Below are positions 1 to 8,470 of a DNA stretch of 64,000 nucleotides, one piece after another. Origin of the DNA: UBA830 sp038146925 (GTDB taxonomy: Bacteria; Pseudomonadota; Alphaproteobacteria; MPNO01; UBA830); the NCBI GenBank assembly GCA_038146925.1, contig JAYQSP010000001.1, positions 62,001 through 126,000 of the forward strand, written 5' to 3'. Made by a program: the position numbers and the translations under genes. How positions within the stretch are numbered: the stretch's first letter is position 1; each line of letters starts with the position of its first letter. The notes under the pieces were generated by a model. That model saw only the letters and a list, made by a program, of their open reading frames with translations, was not told the origin of the DNA and did no database searches.

Positions 1-1036
1 GCTTGTCGTAAACAGCTTGCGCGCGGCCCTGTCCGTCGACGGTGACGAGACTGTTATGGGCGCCAACCGCCCGACCGGCGACACGATCGACGCGAAGCGC
101 GCCGGTTATCAGCAGACCTCCAGCCGGAACCACCCCGCGCAGCAGGGTTCGCCCGACGGGGTCCGTCAGAAAGTCGTGAGACGTCGCCGTCTCCGGCCAG
201 ATGACATGCGTGGGCCGCCCACCGTCCGTCGGCGCGCTGAGCTGCAGGTGGCGCGCGAAGTTCTCCGATCTTTTCCGGGGGTCCCATTTGTCGCGCTGGG
301 CAATGTTGGGCTGAACGATCCGAATCACCGGTCCGTCCGTCGCGATATCGGGCGCTGCCGTCAGCCGGATGCCGCCGGCGACCGCGATCGCCGCCAGAAG
401 AGCCAGCCCGGAAAACGCGGCTGGATACCGGTGTCGCCGCCGATCCGTCAGCACAGCCGGCGCCGCGGCGGCAAACACGGTGACGAGAGACAATCCATAC
501 ACCCCCATCCAGGCGGCCCCCTGAAGAACCGGCAGGAACGCAACCCAGACGTTGCCGACCGGATTCCACGGAAACCCGGTGAACATGATGCCGCGCGCGC
601 CTTCGAACACCGTCCATGTCGCCGCCAACGCAAGAACGCGCGACACCCCGGGTTTCCAGAATAGGCGGACAGCCCATGCCATGAGGCCTGTGAAGAGACC
701 CAGACCCAGCGACAGGCCCAGAACCGTAAACGGGATAAGCCACGCGAACCGATCGGCATCCACCAGCAGAGCATTCGATACCCAGTAAAGTCCGGCGGCA
801 AAGTATCCGGCCCCGAAAAACCATCCGACGTTGAATGCCGCACGCCGCGTCCGCGCGCCGTCCAGCAGCCAGACCAGACCGGGAAAGCAGATCAGCAGGA
901 CCGGAAGCAAATGGACGGGAGGCTGGGCCGCCGCGGCCAGCGCGCCCAACAGAAACGAAACCGACACACGCCGCCATCCGCGCAGGGACATCAGCCGGCC
1001 GGCGATACCGTTGCCGACAGCGTCAATTGCCGTCAT
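1..1036 (-). CDS. lnt: Apolipoprotein N-acyltransferase, N-terminal part (runs off left edge)
   Basis: Inner-membrane enzyme that adds the third acyl chain to diacylated lipoproteins. The frame opens with an ATG overlapping the corC stop (ATGA) and stays open for 345 codons to the window edge. It reads as several hydrophobic segments (about residues 26-225), including a YWVSNALL-like stretch near 84 and GFPWNPVGN near 154, then the start of the nitrilase domain (VIRIVQPNIAQ near 237). WPE at 280-282 supplies the catalytic Glu, and the final YDK places the catalytic Lys at 345. The Cys and the last ~170 residues lie outside the window. Last gene of the run that begins at fur. Family identity is secure; truncation is only by the window. 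Confidence 0.93.
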   Translation of the reverse strand, partial: MTAIDAVGNGIAGRLMSLRGWRRVSVSFLLGALAAAAQPPVHLLPVLLICFPGLVWLLDGARTRRAAFNVGWFFGAGYFAAGLYWVSNALLVDADRFAWLIPFTVLGLSLGLGLFTGLMAWAVRLFWKPGVSRVLALAATWTVFEGARGIMFTGFPWNPVGNVWVAFLPVLQGAAWMGVYGLSLVTVFAAAAPAVLTDRRRHRYPAAFSGLALLAAIAVAGGIRLTAAPDIATDGPVIRIVQPNIAQRDKWDPRKRSENFARHLQLSAPTDGGRPTHVIWPETATSHDFLTDPVGRTLLRGVVPAGGLLITGALRVDRVAGRAVGAHNSLVTVDGQGRAQAVYDK

Positions 1037-1920
1037 TCGCCGTCGTGCACCGGCAGCTTGGATGCCCGAAGGCGACGGATTTTACGCGGGTCGGCTTCCA
1101 GAATTTCGAATTCGATGCCGGATTCATGGCGGATAACCTCGCCCCTTCCGGGCACGCGACCGGCAAGGTAAAACACCAGTCCGCCCATGGTATCGATATC
1201 CTCTTCGCGGTCCTTATCCGTCAGGAACTCACCGGCTTCCTGCTCGAAATCCTCGATCCTGAGACGGGCATCGATATCGATCTGATCGGGGCCCTTCCGC
1301 TCCAGACCCGGCCCGGAGTCCCGATCGTGTTCATCCTCGATCTCGCCGATGATCTCCTCGACCAGGTCCTCGATGGTTACCAATCCGTCGATACCGCCGA
1401 ATTCGTCGACAACGAGCGCCATGTGAAGACGTTGCACCCGCATCTGCAGCAGAAGCTCCAGAACCGGCATCGACGGGGCAACAAAAAGCGGTTTGCGGAC
1501 GATTTTTGTGATGCCGGTTCCCTGATCGTCGTCCCAGCACGCGAGCAGATCCTTGATATGAACCATTCCGACGACGTCATCGAGCCGGTCGCGATACACC
1601 GGCAGACGCGAATGGCCGCTTTCACTCATCACTTTGGCGACATCGGCGATGGTGGTTGCCGTTTCCACGGCGCGGATGTCCGCGCGCGGGACCATGACAT
1701 CCTCGACGGCCACATCCCGGACACTTAGTACATTGCGGAAAAGTGCCAGTTCCTCGGCATTGTCGGCGCCGGCGCCGTCTTCCTCCAGCTCGATCAGCTC
1801 TTCAATGGTGTCGCGCAACGTGTCGGTGTCGTTGCGCCCGCCGAGCATTCCACGCAGACGCCCGAAAAGCCCGGACTCGCCCTCTTCTCTCGGACGAGAT
1901 TCGTCGGTCAGATCGCTCAT
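1033..1920 (-). CDS. corC: CorC/HlyC-family CBS-domain protein
   Basis: 295-residue cytoplasmic CorC-type protein. It has a short acidic N-terminus, a tandem CBS pair (about residues 69-190, starting at DVMVPRADI and ending in the VDEFGGIDGLVTIEDLVEEI region), then a CorC_HlyC transporter-associated domain (about 205-285). The DUF21 membrane domain of larger CorB/CNNM relatives is absent, so this is the small CorC form, linked in the family to magnesium/cobalt efflux or to a modulatory role. Start overlaps the ybeY stop as ATGA and its stop overlaps the lnt start, so translation is probably coupled. The exact substrate cannot be read from sequence. Confidence 0.93.
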   Translation of the reverse strand: MSDLTDESRPREEGESGLFGRLRGMLGGRNDTDTLRDTIEELIELEEDGAGADNAEELALFRNVLSVRDVAVEDVMVPRADIRAVETATTIADVAKVMSESGHSRLPVYRDRLDDVVGMVHIKDLLACWDDDQGTGITKIVRKPLFVAPSMPVLELLLQMRVQRLHMALVVDEFGGIDGLVTIEDLVEEIIGEIEDEHDRDSGPGLERKGPDQIDIDARLRIEDFEQEAGEFLTDKDREEDIDTMGGLVFYLAGRVPGRGEVIRHESGIEFEILEADPRKIRRLRASKLPVHDGE

Positions 1921-2423
1921 GATACAGACCCGGACAACGCCGGTTTTCCGGCCGCATACGGGTCCGCGATTCCGATAGATTCCAGAATCTCGGTCTCCAG
2001 ACTTTCCATTTCTTCCGCCTCACGATCGGTTTCATGATCGAAGCCCAGCAGGTGTAAAACGCCGTGAACCACAAGATGGCTGAAATGATCCGGGGCGGAT
2101 ATGCGCGCCGCCGACGCCTCGGCAGCGATCGTCTCCAGCGCCAGAACGATATCGCCGATCATCGCGGGGCCGTCGCCGTCCAGTTCCCCGGGAAAGGACA
2201 ATACGTTCGTGGGCCCGGATTTCCCGCGCCACTTTTCGTTCAACGCCGCCATTTCGCCGTTTCCCGTCAGCAACACGCTCAGTTCGGCGCCGGGGCCATC
2301 CAAGCGCGCGCGGGCAATTGCCGCCCTGGCCGCGGTCGCGACCGTTTGTTCCAGGTCAGGCACGAGGTCCGGCCAATCGCCGGTCTCTATGTTGATATCG
2401 ATCTCGAGTACGGGATCAGACAT
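1917..2423 (-). CDS. ybeY: Endoribonuclease YbeY (rRNA maturation factor)
   Basis: 168-residue single-strand endoribonuclease used in 16S rRNA 3'-end maturation and ribosome quality control. The metal site HGVLHLLGFDH is intact, giving His120, His124 and His130, and the family motif TNVLSFP is at 72-78. Normal length for the family. Its start overlaps the phoH stop by 8 bases and its stop overlaps the corC start, the conserved phoH-ybeY-corC order. Very likely co-translated with both neighbours. Confidence 0.95.
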   Translation of the reverse strand: MSDPVLEIDINIETGDWPDLVPDLEQTVATAARAAIARARLDGPGAELSVLLTGNGEMAALNEKWRGKSGPTNVLSFPGELDGDGPAMIGDIVLALETIAAEASAARISAPDHFSHLVVHGVLHLLGFDHETDREAEEMESLETEILESIGIADPYAAGKPALSGSVS

Positions 2424-3423
2424 TGTCGTTCGCGCGGCCTTCCGCCGCGTCGTAGGCGCTTACGATCCTCGAAACGAGTTCGTGACGGACGACGTCTTCG
2501 GCGTTCAGGTGCACGGCAGCGACGCCGTCGACCCCGTCAAGCGTACGTATCGCATGGCGCAGGCCCGACGTCACGCCACCAGGTAAATCGATCTGGCTCA
2601 GATCTCCGGTAACCACCATGCGGGCGTTTTCTCCCAGCCGGGTAAGGAACATCTTCATCTGCACGGATGTGGCATTCTGCGCTTCATCAAGAATGACATA
2701 GGCGTTCGACAGCGTACGCCCCCGCATGAACGCCAGCGGCGCGACTTCGATTTCTCCGCTCTCGAGTTTACGGTCGACCTGTTCGGGCGCCATCATGTCG
2801 TAGAGGGCGTCGTATAGCGGTCGCAGATACGGGTCGATCTTGTCGCGCATGTCTCCCGGCAGAAATCCGAGACGCTCGCCCGCTTCGACGGCAGGACGCG
2901 ACAGGATGATCCGGTCGACCCGGCCGGACGTCAGCATTGAAACCGCCATCCCGACCGCAAGGTAGGTTTTGCCGGTGCCCGCGGGGCCCAGCCCGAAGGT
3001 CAGGTCGTTGTCGAGCAACGCTCGGATATAACGTTGCTGGCCCGGCGAACGGGGAGACAGATGCCGTTTGGGGGTCCGGATAATCGTTTTGCCGCTTGCG
3101 AGTTCCTCGACCCCGTGGCGACCCTCGGCAGCGGCGCCGCGCGCCAGCCGGACCGCGGCGTCGACTTCCCCCGTGGATACTTCCAACCCGTCGACAAGGC
3201 GTCGGTAAAGGCTTTCGAGACAGACCCGCGCAATGTCCGTCGCGACACTGTCGCCGGTGATTGAGACCGAGTTGCCGCGCGACGCGATCGTCACGTCCAG
3301 CGCCTGTTCAATACGCGCTAGATGACGGTCGAAATCTCCGTATAGAAGCGGCAAAAGCTGATTGTCTTCGAATTCCAGAACCACCGGCGATCCGGCGTCT
3401 TCATGTGTGACGGCCTGGGTCAA
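2416..3423 (-). CDS. phoH: PhoH-family ATPase (PhoH/PhoL), TTG start
   Basis: 335-residue P-loop ATPase of the PhoH family, often linked to RNA metabolism with YbeY. Walker A GPAGTGKT is at 146-153 and Walker B VILDEAQN at 243-250. No ATG lies in frame at the expected N-terminus. The best start is a TTG at 3423 that overlaps the miaB TGA (TTGA), with AGGAG about 11 bases upstream inside the miaB tail. This gives the usual family length, and the N-terminus then runs into the conserved VVLEFEDNQLL segment. A GTG 13 codons downstream is the alternative. Coupled to miaB above and ybeY below. Confidence 0.92.
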   Translation of the reverse strand: MTQAVTHEDAGSPVVLEFEDNQLLPLLYGDFDRHLARIEQALDVTIASRGNSVSITGDSVATDIARVCLESLYRRLVDGLEVSTGEVDAAVRLARGAAAEGRHGVEELASGKTIIRTPKRHLSPRSPGQQRYIRALLDNDLTFGLGPAGTGKTYLAVGMAVSMLTSGRVDRIILSRPAVEAGERLGFLPGDMRDKIDPYLRPLYDALYDMMAPEQVDRKLESGEIEVAPLAFMRGRTLSNAYVILDEAQNATSVQMKMFLTRLGENARMVVTGDLSQIDLPGGVTSGLRHAIRTLDGVDGVAAVHLNAEDVVRHELVSRIVSAYDAAEGRANDNV

Positions 3424-4823
3424 ACGGCTGCCGGCTCCTGTCCGATGTTGTCCGCCGCGGTGACGGGCAGCGCTGCGAGCGAATTGGGGTGCGCGGAAAC
3501 GATCCGCACGTCGACGACGGACCCATATGCCGTTTGCGCATCGGCGGGATTCCCGAAATCCACGTGGACAGCCTGCATCCACGGGCTGCGGCCCGCGAGC
3601 TGACTGTGTCCGCGGCCGCGCCGGTCCAGAAGAACCGGAACCTCCTCGCCGACGTAACCCCGATTGAAATCCAGCTGGTGTTGGTTGAGCAACGCCTGCA
3701 GCCGGGCCAGCCGTTCGGATTTCACATCTTCCGGCACCGCGTCTTCCATCGCCGAGGCCGGCGTTCCGGGGCGTGGGCTGTATTTGAACGAGTAGGCCTG
3801 GGCGTAACGGACCCGCTCGACGAGCGCCAGCGTTGCGTCGAAATCGTCGTCGGTTTCGCCCGGGTGACCGACGATAAAATCCGACGACAAGGCAATATCC
3901 GGCCGGGCAGCCCGCAGCGCATCGAGAATATCCAGGTAGTCGGCCGCCGTGTGCTGCCGGTTCATGGCGGCAAGCACGTCGTCCGCACCGGACTGGACGG
4001 GTAGATGCAGGTAAGGCATCAGGATATCGATATCGCCGTGCGCCTGGATCAGATCGGGCGTCATATCGCGGGGATGGGACGTCGTATAGCGAAGCCGTTC
4101 CAGCGACGGGATACCGGCAAGCTCCTCGATCAGGGCGGCGAGGCGCCACTCGCCGCCCGCCGGGGATGAGCCGTGATAGGCATTCACGTTCTGGCCCAGC
4201 AGCGTGATTTCTCGCGCGCCGGCACCGACCAGCGCACGGGCCTCGGCGACGACATCCGCGACCGGGCGGGAAAATTCGGCGCCGCGCGTGTACGGCACCA
4301 CGCAGAATGCGCAAAACCGATCGCATCCTTCCTGCACCGTCAAAAAGGCCGATGGACCCTGGGACGTCACTGCGGGAAGCGAATCGAATTTCGGCTCGAC
4401 CGGAAATTCCGTGTCGATGATGCCACGGCCGGGTGACTTGCCGCTGCCGGACTGACGATGCGCCCGCGCGACCATTTCCGGCAGGCGGTGGTAAGTCTGG
4501 GGACCGAATACCAAGTCTACATACGGTGCCCGGCGCATCATCTCGGCGCCTTCCGCCTGCGCGACGCACCCCGCCACCCCGATCATCATCGGCTGGTCGC
4601 CGCCCTGGCGTTCGTCCTTGATCGCGCGCAGCCGGCCGAGTTCGGAATAGATTTTTTCAGCCGCTTTCTCACGGATATGGCAGGTATTCAGGATCACCAG
4701 ATCCGCATGTTCGGGCTGCTCGGTATGCCGGTAGCCGAGCGGCGCCAGCACGTCCGCCATGCGCGTCGCATCGTAGACGTTCATCTGACAACCGTAATTT
4801 TTGATGTAAAGCGTTTTTGCCAA
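3420..4823 (-). CDS. miaB: tRNA-2-methylthio-N6-dimethylallyladenosine synthase MiaB
   Basis: 467-residue radical-SAM methylthiotransferase that converts i6A37 to ms2i6A37 in tRNAs reading UNN codons. The N-terminal UPF0004 domain carries Cys12, Cys48 and Cys86, which bind the auxiliary 4Fe-4S cluster. The radical-SAM CX3CX2C motif (CDRFCAFC) gives Cys167, Cys171 and Cys174. A TRAM domain follows at the C-terminus (EVPVLLDRRGRG region). About 113 bases separate it from the upstream acyltransferase, and a plausible sigma-70 promoter lies there, so miaB-phoH-ybeY-corC-lnt may have its own transcript. Confidence 0.96.
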   Translation of the reverse strand: MAKTLYIKNYGCQMNVYDATRMADVLAPLGYRHTEQPEHADLVILNTCHIREKAAEKIYSELGRLRAIKDERQGGDQPMMIGVAGCVAQAEGAEMMRRAPYVDLVFGPQTYHRLPEMVARAHRQSGSGKSPGRGIIDTEFPVEPKFDSLPAVTSQGPSAFLTVQEGCDRFCAFCVVPYTRGAEFSRPVADVVAEARALVGAGAREITLLGQNVNAYHGSSPAGGEWRLAALIEELAGIPSLERLRYTTSHPRDMTPDLIQAHGDIDILMPYLHLPVQSGADDVLAAMNRQHTAADYLDILDALRAARPDIALSSDFIVGHPGETDDDFDATLALVERVRYAQAYSFKYSPRPGTPASAMEDAVPEDVKSERLARLQALLNQHQLDFNRGYVGEEVPVLLDRRGRGHSQLAGRSPWMQAVHVDFGNPADAQTAYGSVVDVRIVSAHPNSLAALPVTAADNIGQEPAAV

Positions 4824-4912
4824 GGATGCTATTCCGGACCCGTTATCAGGCGCGCAACCGTAAAGTACCGCCTGCCGGTTCCCGCAACCCGCTGCTGTTG
4901 CTCAATTTTCGC

Positions 4913-4940
4913 AAACTATCACTGCCCTTGGGCGTGTCAA
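4913..4940 (-). promoter_or_regulatory. Candidate sigma-70 promoter for miaB-phoH-ybeY-corC-lnt
   Basis: On the minus strand TTGACA (4940-4935) is a perfect -35 and TAGTTT (4918-4913) a fair -10, separated by 16 bases. It sits at the end of the upstream acyltransferase gene and would leave a leader of roughly 80 bases before miaB. Read from sequence only; a promoter call by eye is not proof of use. Confidence 0.45.
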
Positions 4941-5743
4941 GAAGTCGATACCGGCAACAATGCATCCAGCCGGCCCGCATTCGCCGCCGATACGCCGCGC
5001 GCGACCACCGCCTGACAGCTGTCTGCCAGCGCTTTCCGCGATTCGAACGCCGCAATCGTTACCGGCGAATGAAAGACGATATCCACCGTCGTATGTCCGA
5101 GTCCCGCGACCTCCCAGAAATGGGGCGCGAGCGTCATGTCGCCGTACCAGGCGAAGTAAGGGCGCAGCGCCCGGCCTACCGGCATGCCGTCCAGACGCGT
5201 ATAGGCAAGGGAAACGGGCTGAACCATCAGAGGACGCCCGTGCGGCTCGACCTGCGCGACGCTGAACAAGGCGCTTTTAAACGGCAGGACGGCATTGCCG
5301 TCCGAGCTGGTGCCCTCGGGAAACAGAATCAGATTATCGCCCGCTTCCAGCCGGCGGATCATCTCGTCCCGCTGTTTGGTGGCTTTAGTCGCTCGGCGAT
5401 CGACAAACACCGTTCGCTGCAACTTGGCCAGGGTCCCGAACAGCGGCCAGCTCTGAACCTCCGCCTTGGCGACGAACGATGCCGGCAGCAGGGATCCGAG
5501 AATAGCAATGTCCGAATACGACGTATGATTACAGGCGAACAGGACCGGCGGCTCCGTATGCATCTTTCCGTGAACCCGCACCTGAAAGCCGAGGAGACGC
5601 GTGCAGGTCCGGTGGTAGAAAACCGGCAGACGCACCGAGAGCGGCTTGCTGAACCTAAGCGCGAAAACCTGAACCGGAAGCAGCACCGCAGTCAAAGCCA
5701 GATAGGCTGTGATCCGGACGAACGCCCGAAGCGGCGATCCCAC
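4937..5743 (-). CDS. 1-acyl-sn-glycerol-3-phosphate / lyso-ornithine-lipid acyltransferase (PlsC family)
   Basis: 268-residue membrane-associated acyltransferase. A hydrophobic N-terminal helix (about 12-28) precedes the PlsC domain. The catalytic HX4D is His73-Asp78 (NHTSYSD) and the phosphate-binding FPEGTSSDG is at 141-149. The start is a GTG only 3 bases after the upstream GNAT stop, with a GAGG about 11 bases before it. Directly following an OlsB-like GNAT, it may be OlsA, which acylates lyso-ornithine lipid, or a general PlsC; sequence motifs do not separate these. Family certain, exact acceptor inferred from context. Confidence 0.9.
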   Translation of the reverse strand: MGSPLRAFVRITAYLALTAVLLPVQVFALRFSKPLSVRLPVFYHRTCTRLLGFQVRVHGKMHTEPPVLFACNHTSYSDIAILGSLLPASFVAKAEVQSWPLFGTLAKLQRTVFVDRRATKATKQRDEMIRRLEAGDNLILFPEGTSSDGNAVLPFKSALFSVAQVEPHGRPLMVQPVSLAYTRLDGMPVGRALRPYFAWYGDMTLAPHFWEVAGLGHTTVDIVFHSPVTIAAFESRKALADSCQAVVARGVSAANAGRLDALLPVSTS

Positions 5744-5746
5744 GGG

Positions 5747-6574
5747 TCAGACCGCCTCTTGTTCGCCGTCGCGCCGGCTCTTTCGTTCGTAGTGCTTGAG
5801 ATACTTGTCGGTCACAAGATCGGTTTTCACCAGGATGCTGACGTCCGTGGTGTTGAAGTCGTAATCGACCACCGCTCCATCGCCCACAAAGCCGCCAAGG
5901 CGCAGATAGCCCTTGATCAGGGGCGGCAGTTCGGCAAGCGCCCTGCGCTGGTCGATTTCTTCTTCCGGCAACAGCCGCATATCGACATATCGTTCGTCCA
6001 GCGCCCGGGGCCGCAATGCCGGCGGCGCCAGGTGATAATGATACAGATAGGACAGCGGCAGGGAGAGGCTTTGCGGATCTGTTCCGGGCATGCTGGCGCA
6101 GCCGAACATCAGACCGATGTCGTAGCGAAACACATACTGTGCAATGCTTTGCCACAAAAGCTGCATCGTCGGCCGGTTGCGGTAATCTTCCTCGACGCAG
6201 GAACGCCCCAGTTCGAGCGTTTCGCCGGGTATACCGACAATGCGTGAAATATCGTATTCGTCGGCCGTGTAGAAACCGCCGTTCTGGTCGGCCACGCTGC
6301 TGCGCAGAAGCCGATAGGTTCCCACGACGCCGCCGGGCAGATCCGTCCGCTGCCTGTCCACGACAAGCAGATGATCGCAGATCTCATCGAAGCGGTCGAA
6401 ATCGCGTTTTGCCGCTTCTACTTCAGGGGACGGGTGCGCCGACATTTCCTCGTAAAAGACCCGGTAGCGCAGCGCCTGCGCCGCCTCGATCTCCGAGTCG
6501 TCCTCCGCCAGGCGCGCCACCAGATTGCCGACCTCGATAGGATCGAATGCAGTAGAGAATTCGGTTCCGTCCAT
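5747..6574 (-). CDS. OlsB-like N-acyltransferase (GNAT; ornithine lipid synthesis)
   Basis: 275-residue member of the hemolysin/OlsB acyltransferase family, which joins a 3-hydroxyacyl chain from ACP to the alpha-amino group of ornithine. Diagnostic segments are AQALRYRVFYEEM, GTYRLLR, LELGRSCVEEDYR, a GCASMPGTDP segment and a LPPLIKGYLRLG segment. An upstream in-frame ATG at 6646 would overlap fur by 32 bases. The ATG at 6574 is preferred because it clears fur and has GGAAG seven bases before it. Pairing with the PlsC-family gene 3 bases downstream matches the olsB-olsA logic. Ornithine lipid production itself is inferred. Confidence 0.85.
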   Translation of the reverse strand: MDGTEFSTAFDPIEVGNLVARLAEDDSEIEAAQALRYRVFYEEMSAHPSPEVEAAKRDFDRFDEICDHLLVVDRQRTDLPGGVVGTYRLLRSSVADQNGGFYTADEYDISRIVGIPGETLELGRSCVEEDYRNRPTMQLLWQSIAQYVFRYDIGLMFGCASMPGTDPQSLSLPLSYLYHYHLAPPALRPRALDERYVDMRLLPEEEIDQRRALAELPPLIKGYLRLGGFVGDGAVVDYDFNTTDVSILVKTDLVTDKYLKHYERKSRRDGEQEAV

Positions 6575-6614
6575 TACCGGTCTTCCGAAGTGTTTGCGGC
6601 GGCACGGCGGCGCG

Positions 6615-7067
6615 TCACGTATTTGCGCCTTCTTCAGGGTCGTCATCCAAGGGGACGCAATACAGCTCGAGTCTCTCTCCCACTATTTTATATCCGAGAT
6701 CGGTGGCGATCTTCCGTTTCAACGCTTCCAGCGCCTCGTCCTCGAATTCCACGACCTCGCCATTGCGCATGTTGATGATGTGATGGTGATGACCGTCTCC
6801 GTCTTCGGCAGTTTCAAAACGCGCACGTCCGTCTCCGAAATCGTGGCGCTCCAGTATCTCGGCCTCTTCGAACAGACGGACGGTCCGGTATACCGTCGCC
6901 ATGCTGATACGGTTATCGATCTTGACGGCGCGCTGATGAAGTTCCTCGGCATCGGGATGATCGTCGGAATCGGAAAGAACCTGGGCGATCACCCGCCGCT
7001 GACCGGTCATCTTCAGGCCCTTGTCTTTGCAGAGCTGTTCGATGCGCGAAGGTAATAGTGTATCCAC
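6615..7067 (-). CDS. fur: Fur-family transcriptional regulator (alphaproteobacterial Fur/Mur type)
   Basis: 150-residue metal-responsive winged-helix repressor. The DNA-binding domain includes GLKMTGQRRVIAQVL and the recognition segment ISMATVYRTVRLFEEA (about 54-69). Metal-site residues include His37, His44 and the HHHH run at 93-96. The CXXC pairs of E. coli Fur are missing, as is normal in alphaproteobacterial Fur/Mur, so it may respond to iron or manganese. The start is a GTG with a weak AGG upstream; no better ATG is available. It heads the minus-strand run leading to lnt. Confidence 0.9.
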   Translation of the reverse strand: MDTLLPSRIEQLCKDKGLKMTGQRRVIAQVLSDSDDHPDAEELHQRAVKIDNRISMATVYRTVRLFEEAEILERHDFGDGRARFETAEDGDGHHHHIINMRNGEVVEFEDEALEALKRKIATDLGYKIVGERLELYCVPLDDDPEEGANT

Positions 7068-7141
7068 CCCGTTAACCTAAGCGAGGCAGGCGATTTAGTC
7101 AAAAATTGTCGGTACGAAACGAAGGATAAAACGTCGGTCGA

Positions 7142-7549
7142 TCAGCTTTCCCGCCGTTTGCCGAGACCGATCTTCTTCGCCAGAGAACTGCGTTGTTTTG
7201 CATAGTTCGGCGCCACCATCGGATAGTCCGAGGGCAGTCCCCATTTTTCGCGATAGTCTTCGGGCGTCATCCCGTAGGCTGTCGCCAGATGCCGTTTCAG
7301 CATCTTCAGTTTTCGGCCGTCTTCGAGACAGACGATATAGTCGGGCGTCACCGATCTGCGCACGGATACCGCCGGCTGCGGTTTTTCCGCCGGGCTGTCG
7401 CCCGTGAGACCCGCCAGCGAATCATGAACCGTTTTGATAAGCTGGGGGAGGTCACTGATCGCCACACTGTTGTTTTGCACATGCGACGCCACTATATCGG
7501 CTGTCCACGCGATGATTTCATTGCTGTCAGCTGAAGAGTTCTCAGTCAT
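7142..7549 (-). CDS. mucR: MucR/Ros-family transcriptional regulator
   Basis: 135-residue zinc-finger-type regulator of the MucR/Ros family, a marker of alphaproteobacteria, where it acts as a global silencer of AT-rich promoters. The degenerate finger starts CLED (Cys and Asp) and continues to LKRH; the second His expected in Ros is replaced in LATAYGMTPE, a variant common in this family. The C-terminus ends KKIGLGKR. The ATG at 7549 is chosen over an in-frame GTG three codons earlier because AAGGTGG sits at good spacing before it. Divergent from the TusA-like gene across a strongly AT-rich gap. Confidence 0.93.
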   Translation of the reverse strand: MTENSSADSNEIIAWTADIVASHVQNNSVAISDLPQLIKTVHDSLAGLTGDSPAEKPQPAVSVRRSVTPDYIVCLEDGRKLKMLKRHLATAYGMTPEDYREKWGLPSDYPMVAPNYAKQRSSLAKKIGLGKRRES

Positions 7550-7632
7550 ACGCCCCACCTTTGCCCAAAATAAATTCCGGATTTATAATTTCATGGTCAC
7601 AATATCGCAATATCTTTTTTAGTAATTAATAG
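7550..7632. promoter_or_regulatory. AT-rich divergent promoter region of mucR and the TusA-like gene
   Basis: About 83 bases, markedly AT-rich against the GC-rich surroundings, containing runs such as TTTATAATTT and TCTTTTTTAG with many TpA steps. MucR proteins bind AT-rich DNA with TpA steps and usually repress their own gene, so this is a likely autoregulatory site. Composition is seen directly; MucR binding is inferred. Confidence 0.5.
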
Positions 7633-7905
7633 ATGAAAATAAAAAAAATCGACGCTGACTATTTTATCGACATAACGGAAGACGTGTGTCCGATGACTTT
7701 CGTCAAGGTGCGGCTGCAAATAGAAAAGATGTCGCCGAGTGAAACACTGGAAGTCCGGTTGAAGGGCGTGGAACCCCTCAAGAACGTGCCGGATTCCGTC
7801 ACCGAGCTGGGCCACAGATTACTCTCGCTTACTCTCGAATCTTCCGGCGCGACGGCCGACCACGCGGACTCGGTGCACCGTCTGGTAATCGAAAAAAATA
7901 ACTGA
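7633..7905 (+). CDS. TusA/SirA-family sulfur carrier-like protein
   Basis: 90-residue small protein with the TusA fold signature. A short beta strand leads into DVCPMTFVKVRLQIEKM, with Cys19-Pro20 at the position that carries the persulfide in TusA. The usual second Pro of CPxP is replaced (CPMT), which is seen in TusA-like paralogues. The C-terminal half (residues 50-90) fits the family only loosely. Divergent from mucR and convergent with rimI. A role in sulfur transfer is inferred from the Cys-Pro motif; no TusBCDE partners are nearby. Confidence 0.75.
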   Translation: MKIKKIDADYFIDITEDVCPMTFVKVRLQIEKMSPSETLEVRLKGVEPLKNVPDSVTELGHRLLSLTLESSGATADHADSVHRLVIEKNN

Positions 7906-7936
7906 CGTAACGGGGCGTACAGAAACGGCGGACGAT

Positions 7937-8422
7937 CTAGGCCTGTTTCTGCATCGCGACCGATTCCAGTCCGCATGACATGGTTACGGCGGCCGCGGTG
8001 CTGCCGTCGTTGCGCGTATAATAATCCGGGCGGCGCCCAACCGGGACGAACCCGCGACTGTCGTACAAGGTTCGCGCCACATCGTTGTCTTCGGCCACTT
8101 CCAGGAAAAGCGTAGCGGCACCGCCCTGCGCCGCCTGATGCATGGCGCCGTCAAGGAGCATCGAGCCGACATGCGCACCCCGATGGTCGGGGGCAACGGC
8201 GATGGAGAGTATCTCGCATTCATCGGCGGCGATCCGGCCCAGCGCGAAGCCGGCGATCGACCAGCGCCGGCTCTGTCTCGCGACGATACCGAACGTTCCG
8301 GGCATCGCCAGAATTCGCCGGATCATCGTCCCGCTCCATGCATCGTCGAACGAAACCGTATGAATGCGTGAAATCATTCCGATGTCGTTATCCTGAACGA
8401 TAGCCAGTTCGTACCCGTTCAC
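7937..8422 (-). CDS. rimI: Ribosomal-protein-alanine N-acetyltransferase RimI (GNAT)
   Basis: 161-residue GNAT. The acetyl-CoA-binding motif lies around IAVAPDHRGAHVGSMLLDGA and the C-terminal GNAT segment is LYDSRGFVPVGRRPDYY, close to the RimI pattern. Located 48 bases after tsaB, the usual tsaB-rimI pairing. The family acetylates the N-terminal alanine of ribosomal protein S18; in this lineage some RimI act more broadly. The start ATG gives a standard length. Confidence 0.88.
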   Translation of the reverse strand: MNGYELAIVQDNDIGMISRIHTVSFDDAWSGTMIRRILAMPGTFGIVARQSRRWSIAGFALGRIAADECEILSIAVAPDHRGAHVGSMLLDGAMHQAAQGGAATLFLEVAEDNDVARTLYDSRGFVPVGRRPDYYTRNDGSTAAAVTMSCGLESVAMQKQA

Positions 8423-8470
8423 GTCCGTCCGGTCCCTCTGCTTCCGCCCTTCATCCGCCGGCCCACCCGA

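Noticed and set aside
54..977. Minus-strand open frame (~307 codons) at the left edge
   Set aside because: Out of frame with the real lnt frame, which starts at 1036 and shows Lnt motifs to the window edge.
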